DNA of 37,492 nucleotides from positions 1-37,492 of the forward strand of contig JAGCRW010000026.1 in assembly GCA_017964485.1 (NCBI GenBank), given 5' to 3'. This document shows, piece by piece, positions 16,284-24,270 of the stretch; the stretch's first letter is position 1; every line of letters begins with the position of its first letter. The notes below the pieces were generated by a model. The model searched no databases, was not told the origin of the DNA, and was given only the letters and a program-made list of their open reading frames with translations. A program made the translations under genes and the position numbers. Origin of the DNA: Muribaculaceae bacterium. GTDB lineage: Bacteria > Bacteroidota > Bacteroidia > Bacteroidales > Muribaculaceae.

Positions 16284-16958
16284 ATGGATTTAATCGAAGC
16301 ATTAGCAGCACGGCACTCGGTGAGACATTACACCGACAAAGCCATAGAGCCAGAGAAAATACAGCACTTGCAACAACTTGTAGAAGAATATAATGCGCAG
16401 AGTGGACTTCACATACAGCTTATCACCGATGAGCCACGTTCCTTTGGCGAGAGTCTGCTGGCGCGTTATGGCAAGTTCAGCGGCGTGACCAACTATTTTG
16501 CCATGATAGGCAAGAAAGGCGACTCGCTCGACGAGACAGTTGGCTACTACGGCGAGAAAGTTGTCCTCGAAGCGCAGAAGATGGGACTTAACACCTGCTG
16601 GGTGGGTCTTTCATATAAGAAAATATCTAGCGTAATGACCATAAATTATGGTGAGAAATTGGTGTGCCTTATCTCAATAGGTTATGGTGCCACTCAGGGT
16701 GTGGACCACAAACGGAAGTCACCCGACAAAGTGAGCAAGACTAACGTGAAGACAGCACCACAATGGTACAAACAAGGCGTAGCATGCGCCCTACTTGCAC
16801 CAACAGCCCTCAACCAGCAAAAATTCAAATTCGAACTGAAACCCGGCAACAAGGTAACTGCAAAAGCCGGCATTGGTTTCTACTCCAAAGTTGACCTTGG
16901 AATAGTGAAATACCATTTCGAAATCGGTGCTGGAAAGGAAAACTTCGTGTGGGAATAA
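16284..16958 (+). CDS. nitroreductase-family flavoprotein
   Basis: A 224-residue protein beginning MDLIEALAARHSVRHYTDKA, whose R-x-S-V-R-x-Y segment is the FMN-phosphate binding start of nitroreductases. The pattern fits the TM1586-type subgroup: KVVLEAQKMGLNTCWVGLSYKK in the middle and ALLAPTALNQQKFKF near the C-terminus, the latter like the APS/T-x-x-N-x-Q motif. It probably reduces a quinone, nitro compound or enone using NAD(P)H, but the true substrate is unknown. The start was placed at 16284, because upstream codons in this frame lie inside the GNAT gene. A bidirectional terminator follows 7 nt after the stop. Confidence 0.85.
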   Translation: MDLIEALAARHSVRHYTDKAIEPEKIQHLQQLVEEYNAQSGLHIQLITDEPRSFGESLLARYGKFSGVTNYFAMIGKKGDSLDETVGYYGEKVVLEAQKMGLNTCWVGLSYKKISSVMTINYGEKLVCLISIGYGATQGVDHKRKSPDKVSKTNVKTAPQWYKQGVACALLAPTALNQQKFKFELKPGNKVTAKAGIGFYSKVDLGIVKYHFEIGAGKENFVWE

Positions 16959-16960
16959 TA

Positions 16961-16994
16961 AAAAGTAGGTGTGCCATTTGACACACCTATTTTC
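16961..16994. terminator. bidirectional terminator between convergent genes
   Basis: An 8-bp stem TAGGTGTG (16966-16973) / CACACCTA (16982-16989) is flanked by an A-run on the left and T-rich sequence on the right, so it can stop both the nitroreductase and the GH13 transcripts. Confidence 0.85.
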
Positions 16995-17010
16995 TTATAA
17001 AGATTTTCAC

Positions 17011-18348
17011 TTATTTTTTGAGAATCAAATACTGGAACGGTGCCAGTTCTATTTCCTTGCCCAGACGGAGACGGATGTTTCTTACTGCCATCATGTCGGT
17101 GAGATTGATGTTCTGCCACTGGCTGGGGATGTTTTTGAACGATTGCTTGCTGTTGCGCACGTTCACTAGAATCAGGAAGTCATTTACATAGTCGGTCTTC
17201 TCAAATACCAGGACATTATCGTCAGGATAGGTTACCAAGTCGCCTTTGCTGATGGCGGGATTGGCTTTATAGATAGAAATCAGCTTCTTGTAAGTGGCAA
17301 GAACTTCGGGGTTGGAGTTCCAATCTACTGGCACATAGTTGAAGAAGTTGATTTTCTCTGGATAAGCAACCTCCTGCGAACCATAAACGAGCATACCACC
17401 ATGCAGGAAGGTAGTGGCTACGAAGGCTGCCAAGGCGCCATCCACGCTGCCAAACTGCTGAACAGTAGAGTATTTAGTCGCCTCGTCATGGTTGGTAGTA
17501 AAACGCAGCTTCACTTTGCCTTTTGGGATTTCGTTGTATTCCCTCTTGTCGCACTCAATCAGGTCGCTGGCTTTGTTGCCCTTAACGAACACACGGTCGA
17601 GAGCACCCATAAATCCCCAAGCGTAGTTCATGTCGAAACCACCAACGGTAAAATTGTCGGGATTAGCACCCTCGGCGAGCATTAATATTTTGCGGCCACC
17701 AGCGGCTTTACGCAGTTGAGTGATAGCATCTTTCCAGAAGTCGGCTGGCACCTGGTCGGCGACGTCGCAACGGAAACCGTCAACACCCACCTCGGTAACC
17801 CAGAACTTCATAGCATCGATCATCGCTGCGCGCATATCGGGGTTGTCGTAGTTGAGATCGGCAACATCGGTCCAGTCGGTGCCAGGAGGAAATATCACAT
17901 TGCCGTCGGCATCCTGGGTGTACCAGTCTTTGTGGTTCTTCATCCACACATTGTCCCACGCGGTGTGGTTGGCTACCCAGTCAAGGATTACCGACATTCC
18001 ATTTGCGTGACAGGTCTTGACAAGCGACTTCATGTCATTGATGGTTCCAAACTCAGGATTCACTTTCTTATAATCGCTGATAGAATAAGGCGAGTTCTTG
18101 CTTTTCACCTTTCCAATAGGATAAATGGGCATCACCCACATAACGTTTGCGCCCAGGTCGCTGATTGCCTCCACACGCTGCTCCACAGCCTTAAGCGAGT
18201 TGTTTGGAGCAAACACACGTGGATTAATCTGATACATCACGACATCTTCGGTCTTTGGTAACTGGTAGTTCGAAACAGGTTGGTTCTTTACTGTGCTGCA
18301 CGCGCTAAGCAATGCAACAATAAAAACCAGAGATAAAAACTTTCTCAT
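17011..18348 (-). CDS. GH13-family alpha-amylase-like lipoprotein
   Basis: A 445-residue glycoside hydrolase. The start was placed at 18348, which gives a lipoprotein signal MRKFLSLVFIVALLSAC with the lipobox Cys at 17. A longer frame exists to 18435, but its extra 29 residues do not look coding. GH13 regions are visible: I ILDWVANHT (D123, H128), II GFRCDVADQ with nucleophile D195, III LMLAEG with acid/base E226, and IV TTNHDE (H287, D288). All catalytic residues are present. It probably degrades starch or maltodextrin at the cell surface or in the periplasm. No susC/susD genes lie nearby, so it is not in a recognisable polysaccharide utilisation locus here. Confidence 0.9.
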   Translation of the reverse strand: MRKFLSLVFIVALLSACSTVKNQPVSNYQLPKTEDVVMYQINPRVFAPNNSLKAVEQRVEAISDLGANVMWVMPIYPIGKVKSKNSPYSISDYKKVNPEFGTINDMKSLVKTCHANGMSVILDWVANHTAWDNVWMKNHKDWYTQDADGNVIFPPGTDWTDVADLNYDNPDMRAAMIDAMKFWVTEVGVDGFRCDVADQVPADFWKDAITQLRKAAGGRKILMLAEGANPDNFTVGGFDMNYAWGFMGALDRVFVKGNKASDLIECDKREYNEIPKGKVKLRFTTNHDEATKYSTVQQFGSVDGALAAFVATTFLHGGMLVYGSQEVAYPEKINFFNYVPVDWNSNPEVLATYKKLISIYKANPAISKGDLVTYPDDNVLVFEKTDYVNDFLILVNVRNSKQSFKNIPSQWQNINLTDMMAVRNIRLRLGKEIELAPFQYLILKK

Positions 18349-18491
18349 AATGGTGTGTGTTTGAAATGTTAGTATTTTCTGCAAATATCGTGATATTATC
18401 TGAAATATGCAAGTGCTTTTCTGCTCTTCAACCACCTTTAAGCGATAAAAATGCTAATAATTCACTTATTTTGAAAAAAGTCACTCAAAAA

Positions 18492-18523
18492 GTTGTGTAG
18501 TTCAATGGTTTTTACTACCTTTG
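18492..18523 (+). promoter_or_regulatory. promoter of the rpsF-rpsR-rplI operon
   Basis: A GTTG (-33-like, 18492-18495), a 20-bp spacer and a -7 box TACCTTTG (18516-18523). The leader to the rpsF ATG is about 50 nt and very A/T rich. Confidence 0.72.
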
Positions 18524-18581
18524 CACCGCTTTTTTGGAAAAAGCATTTTTTATCAATTAATTTTACACAAAAAAATTTTTT

Positions 18582-18992
18582 ATGTACAACTACGAAACCG
18601 TTTTCATTTTAACTCCCGTTTTGTCTGAACCACAGATGAAGGAAGCGGTAGAGAAATTCAAGACTGTGCTCACCGACAATGGTGCCACAATCGAGAATGA
18701 AGAGCTCTGGGGCATGCACAAGCTCGCATATCCCATCCAGAAGAAATCTACCGGATTTTATGCGTTCCTTGAGTTCGCTGGTGAACCAACTATCGTAAGC
18801 AAACTTGAGACTGCCTATCGTCGCGACGAGAAGGTGATCCGTTTCTTGACTTTCCGTCAGGACAAGTATGCTCACGAGTATGCACTTAAGAGAAGAAGCT
18901 TGAAGAAGGCTCCTAAGGCCGAAGAGGCAGCTCCTGCCGAGACCGTTGAGACCGCACCTCAAGCCGAAGTTAACGAAGTAACTAACGAATAA
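18582..18992 (+). CDS. rpsF: 30S ribosomal protein bS6
   Basis: A 136-residue protein. The N-terminal [18 protein letters not shown] and the [18 protein letters not shown] core are standard bS6. It binds the 16S rRNA central domain as a pair with bS18. Residues about 105-136 form an Ala/Pro/Glu-rich acidic tail ([10 protein letters not shown]...), longer than in E. coli before its glutamylation. There is no Shine-Dalgarno sequence: the start is preceded by a run of A and T. It is the first gene of the conserved rpsF-rpsR-rplI operon; rpsR begins 20 nt after the stop, within which lies a strong Shine-Dalgarno sequence. Confidence 0.95.
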   Translation: MYNYETVFILTPVLSEPQMKEAVEKFKTVLTDNGATIENEELWGMHKLAYPIQKKSTGFYAFLEFAGEPTIVSKLETAYRRDEKVIRFLTFRQDKYAHEYALKRRSLKKAPKAEEAAPAETVETAPQAEVNEVTNE

Positions 18993-18995
18993 TGC

Positions 18996-19002
18996 AAGGA
19001 GG
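18996..19002 (+). promoter_or_regulatory. strong Shine-Dalgarno sequence of rpsR (AAGGAGG)
   Basis: Seven contiguous bases complementary to the 16S 3' end lie 10 nt before the ATG at 19013. This is exceptional in this window, where starts otherwise have A-rich leaders, and it fixes the rpsR start. Confidence 0.85.
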
Positions 19003-19012
19003 AAACATAACT

Positions 19013-19282
19013 ATGGCACAAGCTCAATCCGAAATCCGCTATCTTACTCCACTGTCGGTAGATACCAAAAAGAAGAAATATTGCCGTTTCAAGAGAAGTG
19101 GCATTAAGTACATTGACTACAAAGATCCCGACTTCTTGAAGAAGTTCCTCAATGAGCAAGGTAAAATCTTGCCTCGTCGCATCACTGGCACATCGCTCAA
19201 GTTCCAACGCCGCGTTGCCCGCGCCATCAAGCGCGCTCGCCACTTGGCTTTACTGCCCTACGTAACCGATTTGATGAAATAA
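19013..19282 (+). CDS. rpsR: 30S ribosomal protein bS18
   Basis: An 89-residue protein. [20 protein letters not shown] and [20 protein letters not shown] are the classic bS18 blocks; the C-terminus [15 protein letters not shown] is complete. It assembles with bS6 on the small-subunit platform next to the 16S rRNA 3' end. The start was chosen at 19013 because of the perfectly spaced AAGGAGG. An earlier in-frame start at the rpsF stop is not needed. rplI follows 24 nt later. Confidence 0.96.
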   Translation: MAQAQSEIRYLTPLSVDTKKKKYCRFKRSGIKYIDYKDPDFLKKFLNEQGKILPRRITGTSLKFQRRVARAIKRARHLALLPYVTDLMK

Positions 19283-19292
19283 TTTTAAAACT

Positions 19293-19298
19293 GGAGGT
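19293..19298 (+). promoter_or_regulatory. strong Shine-Dalgarno sequence of rplI (GGAGGT)
   Basis: GGAGGT ends 8 nt before the ATG at 19307, the second strong Shine-Dalgarno sequence in the same operon. Confidence 0.82.
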
Positions 19299-19306
19299 AA
19301 CACACT

Positions 19307-19852
19307 ATGAAGATTATATTGAAAGAAGACGTTATGAACCTTGGTTACAAGGACGACGTTGTTGAAGTTAAGAACGGCTACGCCCGCAATTATCTTATTC
19401 CAACTGGCAAAGCCATCATGGCATCGCCTTCAGCTTTAAAAGTGCTCGAAGAGAACCTTCGTCAACGCGCTCACAAGATCGCTAAGATCAAAGGTGACGC
19501 TGAGGCTATTGCTGAGTCAATGAAGGGTATCGCCCTTACCATCAGCGCTAAGACCGACAACTTTGGCACTATCTATGGTTCTGTAGGCAGCAACCAAATC
19601 GCTGAGGAGCTCGCTAAGCTAGGACACGAGGTTGACCGCAAGATTATCAAGGTTGACAATGTTAAGGAACTTGGCAAATACACTGCCACCATTCTTCTTC
19701 ACAAGGAAGTTTCTGTTGAGATTCCTTTCGAGGTAATCTCGGAGAACGCTCCTAAGCAGGAAGAGGCTCCTGTAGTAGAGGAAGCTCCTGTAGTGGAAGA
19801 GGCTCCCGCAGTTGAGGAAGACCTCGACGAGGAAGCTCCCGCAGCTGAGTAA
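19307..19852 (+). CDS. rplI: 50S ribosomal protein bL9 with acidic repeat tail
   Basis: A 181-residue protein. The N-terminal domain (MKIILKEDVMNLGYKDDVVE, then VKNGYARNYLIPTGKA) binds 23S rRNA near the L1 stalk. A connecting helix and the C-terminal domain run to about residue 150, the usual end of bL9. About 30 more residues follow, made of E-E-A-P-V-V units, encoded by an 18-bp tandem repeat (19760-19813). The tail is acidic and presumably disordered. The gene ends the operon and is followed by a strong terminator. Confidence 0.95.
   Translation: MKIILKEDVMNLGYKDDVVEVKNGYARNYLIPTGKAIMASPSALKVLEENLRQRAHKIAKIKGDAEAIAESMKGIALTISAKTDNFGTIYGSVGSNQIAEELAKLGHEVDRKIIKVDNVKELGKYTATILLHKEVSVEIPFEVISENAPKQEEAPVVEEAPVVEEAPAVEEDLDEEAPAAE
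19760..19813 (+). repeat. 18-bp in-frame tandem repeat in the 3' end of rplI (3 units)
   Basis: Three units starting at 19760, 19778 and 19796 each encode E-E-A-P-(V/A)-V. They differ mainly at synonymous positions. The length is a multiple of three, so copy-number change keeps the frame. Confidence 0.85.
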
Positions 19853-19892
19853 GCAAGAAAACAAGGTTTTGATAAGAAGCCTTCATTCTTAT

Positions 19893-19930
19893 AATACTGA
19901 CCGCACCTTAATGCGGTCAGTATTTTTTTG
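19893..19930 (+). terminator. terminator of the ribosomal protein operon
   Basis: A 13-bp perfect stem (19893-19905 with 19912-19924), 6-nt loop and a T-run. Confidence 0.93.
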
Positions 19931-20009
19931 TGATTATCGCAGATAATTTGTAATTTTGGATAAATTAGGCTGCGCCGAGGAAACAAAAATGAAAATCTAC
20001 GTTTTTCAT

Positions 20010-20040
20010 TTTGTATTTCTCTCTGTTTGCACTAATTTTG
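20010..20040 (+). promoter_or_regulatory. promoter of kdsB
   Basis: TTTG (20010-20013), 19-bp spacer, TAATTTTG (20033-20040): a full match to the Bacteroidetes consensus, 20 nt before the kdsB ATG. Confidence 0.8.
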
Positions 20041-20059
20041 CACCAAAGAAAGAAATAAT

Positions 20060-20818
20060 ATGACACCATTAAGATTTATAGCCATAATTCCTGCGCGATA
20101 TGCCTCGACTCGTTTCCCGGGCAAACCCCTCGCCATGCTTGGTGGCAAGACGGTGATTCAGCGAGTGTATGAGCAAGTATCTAAAGCCATTGAAAACGTT
20201 ATTGTTGCGACCGACGACGAGCGCATTCTCAGCCATGTGACATCCTTTGGCGGCAAAGCAGTGATGACCAGCAACCAACACCGCAGCGGTACCGACCGTT
20301 GCTGGGAAGCTTACCTGAAAAACGGCGGCAATGAGGACATAATAATTAATGTGCAGGGCGACGAGCCATTTATCCACCCTGAGCAGATTGAGGCACTAAA
20401 GATGTGCTTTGATGACGAAGCTACTGACATTGCCACTCTAGTCAAGCCATTTGACAAAGCAGGAATTTATGATGACCTCGAGAATCCAAATTCGGTAAAA
20501 GTGGTGCTCAACAGCAACATGAATGCCATGTATTTCTCACGCTCGGTGATTCCACACCTGCGTGGCATAGACAAAGCGTTGTGGCCTAGCAAGCATCAGT
20601 ATTACACCCATCTGGGAATCTACGCCTATCGCGCTAACGTGCTAGAGCGCATCACCAATATGGAGCCGTCCTCGCTCGAACTCGCCGAGTCGCTTGAGCA
20701 GCTGCGCTGGCTTGAGAACGGCATGACAATCAAAGTGGGCGTCACACAACACACCTCAATCGGAATTGACACTCCCCAAGATTTAGAGCGCGCCGAACAG
20801 TTCCTAAACCAACAGTAG
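20060..20818 (+). CDS. kdsB: 3-deoxy-manno-octulosonate (KDO) cytidylyltransferase
   Basis: A 252-residue enzyme that activates KDO with CTP to CMP-KDO for lipopolysaccharide inner core synthesis. The N-terminal IIPARYASTRFPGKPL is the nucleotide-binding signature. IIINVQGDEPFI carries the metal-binding Asp region, and HLGIYAYR and EQLRWLENGM are family blocks. Length is normal. The M16 homologue begins 4 nt after its stop, so both are likely transcribed from the promoter at 20010. It implies a Gram-negative outer membrane with KDO-containing LPS. Confidence 0.95.
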   Translation: MTPLRFIAIIPARYASTRFPGKPLAMLGGKTVIQRVYEQVSKAIENVIVATDDERILSHVTSFGGKAVMTSNQHRSGTDRCWEAYLKNGGNEDIIINVQGDEPFIHPEQIEALKMCFDDEATDIATLVKPFDKAGIYDDLENPNSVKVVLNSNMNAMYFSRSVIPHLRGIDKALWPSKHQYYTHLGIYAYRANVLERITNMEPSSLELAESLEQLRWLENGMTIKVGVTQHTSIGIDTPQDLERAEQFLNQQ

Positions 20819-20822
20819 CATT

Positions 20823-22136
20823 ATGGCAATAGACCGCAGCACTCCCCCGCCTGTAAGCGACTTTGGCGACATCAGTCTCAATGTCCCTGAACCCATCACG
20901 CTCTCCAACGGCATGAAGATGTGGATTGCCAGCAACCGAGAGGAAGAAATCAACAAACTCAGCATATATATGACTGGTGGCGCATTCCAGGAATCGCGTC
21001 CCACTCAGGCCACCGCTTGTTCGATTGCCGTGTTCAATGGCAACAAGGAAATGAACTATGCCGAGATTGCCGAGGCAATCGACTTCTACGGCGCATGGCG
21101 CTCGGCTCAGGTCTTTGACAACTGCACGGCATTCTCGTTATCGTCGCTCAATGAGAATTTTGACAAAACTCTGCCAATCTTCATCGAGAGCCTGAGGACA
21201 CCTGTCTTTCCCGACAATGAGTTTGAGCCAATAAGGCGTCAACTGGCTGTGAGCATCGCCACGTCACGCGAGAAGGTTAAATACCTTGCCAACAAAGAGA
21301 TTATGAGACTCTATTACGGCAAGAACCACCCTCTCGCCACAGATCCAACGCCCGATGACATCAACGCCTTGACACAAAAAGATATGCGCAGTTTCCACTC
21401 TAGCTTCTACAAAGCTCAGAACTGCAACCTGGTGTTTGCGGGCAACATCAGCGACAAGGAGATTGCTACTGTCGAAACGGTGCTTGGCGAGTGGCTGCCC
21501 GATGGCGAGCCCACCCCGCAAGTGGAATCGCCATTCGAGCCATCGGACGAGATGTTCAAAATCGTTGATAAGCCAGGTGGCGTGCAAGCCGCTATAGTGA
21601 TGATGCTCAAGACCGTGCCGCGCAGACATCCCGACTATTTCAAGCTGCGCATCCTAGCCACTGTGCTAGGTGGCTACTTCGGCAGCCGACTTATGAAAAA
21701 CATTCGCGAGGACAAGGGCTACACTTACGGCATCAGTGCCAACCATAGCGGTAGGGCATTTGACGGATATGTGGGAATTGCAACCGAGTGCGACACACGC
21801 CACACATGGAATGTCATCAACGAAACACACAATGAGATTAAGAGGCTGCACGATGAACTCATCCCTGAGCAGGAACTTGAGACAGTGAAACGCTTTATGC
21901 TCAGCGACCTGGTGAAGACCCTCGACTCGCCGTTCAACATCGCCGCCTATATCGGCAACATGTTCTGCTATGGCACTTATCCTACCTACTTCAACGAGCA
22001 GGTGCAGGAAATCAGGAGCGTCACTAGCCTCCAGCTGCAAGAGATCGCAAGGAAATATCTCGATATCTCAAAACTGCGAACAGTCATAGCGTGTGACAAG
22101 AACAGTTTGCCAGCAACAAATCAGCATGGTTTCTGA
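20823..22136 (+). CDS. M16 peptidase homologue lacking the zinc-binding HxxEH motif
   Basis: A 437-residue protein with the two-lobed M16 (pitrilysin/MPP) layout. The N-terminal lobe shows the usual LSNGMKMWIASN and GGAFQES strands, but the segment where HxxEH should be reads QATACSIAVFNGNKEM, so the catalytic zinc site is gone. The C-terminal lobe keeps GSRLMKNIREDKGYTYGI, with the Arg and Tyr that bind substrate in M16 partner subunits. It is therefore probably the non-catalytic (R/Y) subunit of a heterodimeric peptidase, or a chaperone-like scaffold. In other bacteria the catalytic partner is usually adjacent; none is seen in this window. It follows kdsB by 4 nt. There is no signal peptide, so it should be cytoplasmic. 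Confidence 0.85.
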   Translation: MAIDRSTPPPVSDFGDISLNVPEPITLSNGMKMWIASNREEEINKLSIYMTGGAFQESRPTQATACSIAVFNGNKEMNYAEIAEAIDFYGAWRSAQVFDNCTAFSLSSLNENFDKTLPIFIESLRTPVFPDNEFEPIRRQLAVSIATSREKVKYLANKEIMRLYYGKNHPLATDPTPDDINALTQKDMRSFHSSFYKAQNCNLVFAGNISDKEIATVETVLGEWLPDGEPTPQVESPFEPSDEMFKIVDKPGGVQAAIVMMLKTVPRRHPDYFKLRILATVLGGYFGSRLMKNIREDKGYTYGISANHSGRAFDGYVGIATECDTRHTWNVINETHNEIKRLHDELIPEQELETVKRFMLSDLVKTLDSPFNIAAYIGNMFCYGTYPTYFNEQVQEIRSVTSLQLQEIARKYLDISKLRTVIACDKNSLPATNQHGF

Positions 22137-22163
22137 ACTTTTTTAAGAAAAAACTCATTATAA

Positions 22164-22195
22164 CTTGCACAGTATAAAAAAAAGTTGTACCTTTG
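22164..22195 (+). promoter_or_regulatory. promoter of the tRNA-Met gene
   Basis: CTTG (-33-like, 22164-22167), 20-bp spacer, TACCTTTG (22188-22195), located 19 nt before the tRNA. Confidence 0.72.
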
Positions 22196-22213
22196 CAGTC
22201 GCAAAAGTGAAAT

Positions 22214-22287
22214 GGCGGGATAGCTCAGATGGTTAGAGCGTCGGATTCATAACCCGGAGGTCCTGAGTTCAATTCTCAGTCCCGCTA
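22214..22287 (+). tRNA. tRNA-Met (anticodon CAT), elongator type
   Basis: A 74-nt cloverleaf: acceptor GGCGGGA/TCCCGCT, D-stem GCTC/GAGC, anticodon CAT at 22248-22250, T-arm CTGAG-TTCAATT-CTCAG, discriminator A, no encoded CCA. The C11-G24 D-stem pair and paired 1-72 (G-U) argue against the initiator. A modified tRNA-Ile(CAT) cannot be excluded by sequence reading alone. The anticodon stem has an A31-C39 mismatch and a U27-G43 wobble. Confidence 0.93.
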
Positions 22288-22294
22288 CTTTTCA

Positions 22295-22331
22295 AGAGAC
22301 TCAAAGACTAGTTTTTGGGTCTCTTTTTTTG
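22295..22331 (+). terminator. terminator after tRNA-Met
   Basis: An 11-bp stem (22295-22305 with 22314-22324, one G-U pair) followed by seven T residues. Confidence 0.88.
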
Positions 22332-22393
22332 ATTAAAGCGCACTTATTTAACGAATTAAGACTAATCTTGCTGCTATGGGCGGCTCAACTCAC

Positions 22394-24238
22394 ATGAGTT
22401 TAAAAAGACGCAAAATAGAACTACTTGCTCCTGCCAAGAACGAAGAAATTGGCATTGAGGCGATTAAGCATGGTGCCGATGCTGTGTATATCGGTGCCAA
22501 CGCCTTTGGCGCGCGCTCACAGGCGGGCAACGACATTGACGCCATTAAGCGTCTTACAGACTTCGCCCACCAGTTTGACGCCCGCATCTACTGCACAGTC
22601 AACACCATTATCTATGACCATGAGTTGAAGGAGGTTGAGGATATGATTCACGGCCTCTACCGCGCTGGTGTAGATGCTCTTATCGTTCAAGATATGGCAC
22701 TTTTGCGTCTTGACATCCCTCCAATCGCCCTCCATGCCAGCACACAATGCGACATTCGCACTCCCGAAAAGGCGCAGTTCCTTGAAAAGATGGGATTTTC
22801 ACAACTTGTGCTTGCCCGTGAACTCTCGCTCGAAGAAATAAAGGGCATTAGCAACACTGTGAAAGTGCCTATCGAGGGCTTCTGCCACGGGGCTTTGTGC
22901 GTGAGCTACAGCGGTCGCTGTCAAATCAGTCAAGCCCTGAAAGGCCGCAGCGCGAACCGCGGCGAATGCGCACAATTCTGCCGCCTGAGCTATGACTTGG
23001 AAGATAGCGACGGCAACAAGCTGATGAAGTCGAAGCACCTGCTCTCGCTCCGTGATTTCAACGCCAGCGACCGTCTGCAGCAGATGATTGAGGCTGGCAT
23101 CTCGTCGTTCAAGATTGAAGGCCGCCTCAAAGACGTTGACTATGTGAAGAATGTGGTAGCATACTATCGCCAGGCTTTAGACAAGATCATCGCAAACGAC
23201 GACACACTCGAGCGCAGTTCGGCTGGCATGTCTTCTTTCACATTCACTCCATCACTCGCCAAGAGTTTCAACCGCTCGTTCACACATTATTTTATAGATG
23301 GCCGTCATCCCAAGAATGGCATAAAGATGGCATCGATCCACACCCCTAAGTCGCAAGGCGAATATGTGGGCAAAGTGGCGACAGCGAGTGGCAATGTAAT
23401 AACCCTCAACAGCAATGCCTCTTTTGTCAACGGTGACGGACTGAGCTATATCGACAGTAACGGCAACTACGACGGTTTCCGTGTCAATAAAGTGGTAGGC
23501 AACAAACTGTTTCTCAAGGAGAAATGCAATGTCAAGCCTGGCGACAGCGTATATAAGACCTACGACAAGGCATTTAGCTACATACTCGCCAAACCTAGTG
23601 CAAAGCGAACCATTGACCTTGACTTCACACTGTGGACTGCTGGCAATCGGCTGTGTTTGAAGGCTTGCGATGAACGAGGATGCATGGCAACGCACTCTAT
23701 TACCCTCGACTCCGCTCCCGAAGCAGCCAAACAGCCTCAGGCCGAGCGTCAGCGGCAAGTGCTATCCAAACTAGGCGACACAATCTTTGCCCTGCGCGAC
23801 TGTGATATCCGGGGCGACTTCTTTATCCCCGCATCAGTGCTCACTCAACTTAGACGCGAGACAATCGCCCTGCTTGAAAGAACGCACAAAATCGCTTACC
23901 AAAGCGACCTGCGACGTAACGAGGACAAAAGCGCCACATTCCCCTATCAAAACCTCGCGAGTGCCGACAATGTGGCAAACCACATCACAGAGCAGTTCTA
24001 CCATGAGCATGGCGTAACAGGCATAGAGCCAGCAATAGAATGTGACAACAGTCAACCAAAACAAGGTCAGCCACTAATGACCACACGCTACTGCCTGCGA
24101 CGCGAACTTGGAGCATGCCTTAAAGAGGGAGGCAGCAAACTCCCTACTCCCCTATTTCTGCGCAACGGAAAAACCTTGCTAAGAGTAAACTGCGACTGCT
24201 CCCGCTGCGAAATGACAATAACTCTAGCTGAGAAATAA
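22394..24238 (+). CDS. U32-family RNA hydroxylase (RlhA/TrhP-like; annotated as U32 peptidase)
   Basis: A 614-residue protein with the N-terminal KIELLAPAKNEEIGIEAIKHG and HASTQCDIRTPEKA blocks of the U32 family. The conserved cysteines are in GFCHGALCVSYSGRC and GECAQFC (about residues 165-200), which bind an Fe-S cluster. U32 members of this type (RlhA, TrhP) make 5-hydroxycytidine in 23S rRNA or 5-hydroxyuridine in tRNA using prephenate. The long C-terminal region with a further Cys cluster (CDCSRCEM at the end) fits the larger RlhA-like form, so rRNA is the more likely target. Two starts are possible: 22376 and 22394. The latter is preferred because a TAATCTTG -7-like box (22363-22370) would start transcription near 22377. 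Confidence 0.88.
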   Translation: MSLKRRKIELLAPAKNEEIGIEAIKHGADAVYIGANAFGARSQAGNDIDAIKRLTDFAHQFDARIYCTVNTIIYDHELKEVEDMIHGLYRAGVDALIVQDMALLRLDIPPIALHASTQCDIRTPEKAQFLEKMGFSQLVLARELSLEEIKGISNTVKVPIEGFCHGALCVSYSGRCQISQALKGRSANRGECAQFCRLSYDLEDSDGNKLMKSKHLLSLRDFNASDRLQQMIEAGISSFKIEGRLKDVDYVKNVVAYYRQALDKIIANDDTLERSSAGMSSFTFTPSLAKSFNRSFTHYFIDGRHPKNGIKMASIHTPKSQGEYVGKVATASGNVITLNSNASFVNGDGLSYIDSNGNYDGFRVNKVVGNKLFLKEKCNVKPGDSVYKTYDKAFSYILAKPSAKRTIDLDFTLWTAGNRLCLKACDERGCMATHSITLDSAPEAAKQPQAERQRQVLSKLGDTIFALRDCDIRGDFFIPASVLTQLRRETIALLERTHKIAYQSDLRRNEDKSATFPYQNLASADNVANHITEQFYHEHGVTGIEPAIECDNSQPKQGQPLMTTRYCLRRELGACLKEGGSKLPTPLFLRNGKTLLRVNCDCSRCEMTITLAEK

Positions 24239-24239
24239 A

Positions 24240-24270
24240 ATGAGTGGCATTTAACCACTCATTATTATTT
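24240..24270. terminator. bidirectional terminator between U32 and Nit2-like genes
   Basis: An 8-bp stem ATGAGTGG (24240-24247) / CCACTCAT (24255-24262), preceded by AAAATAAAA-type and followed by TATTATTTTAT sequence. Confidence 0.82.

Noticed and set aside
18349-18435. N-terminal extension of the GH13 gene
   Set aside because: The downstream start at 18348 gives a clean lipoprotein signal peptide; the extra 29 residues have no such logic.
22214-22287. Initiator tRNA-fMet
   Set aside because: The D-stem has C11-G24 and position 1 pairs with 72, unlike initiators.
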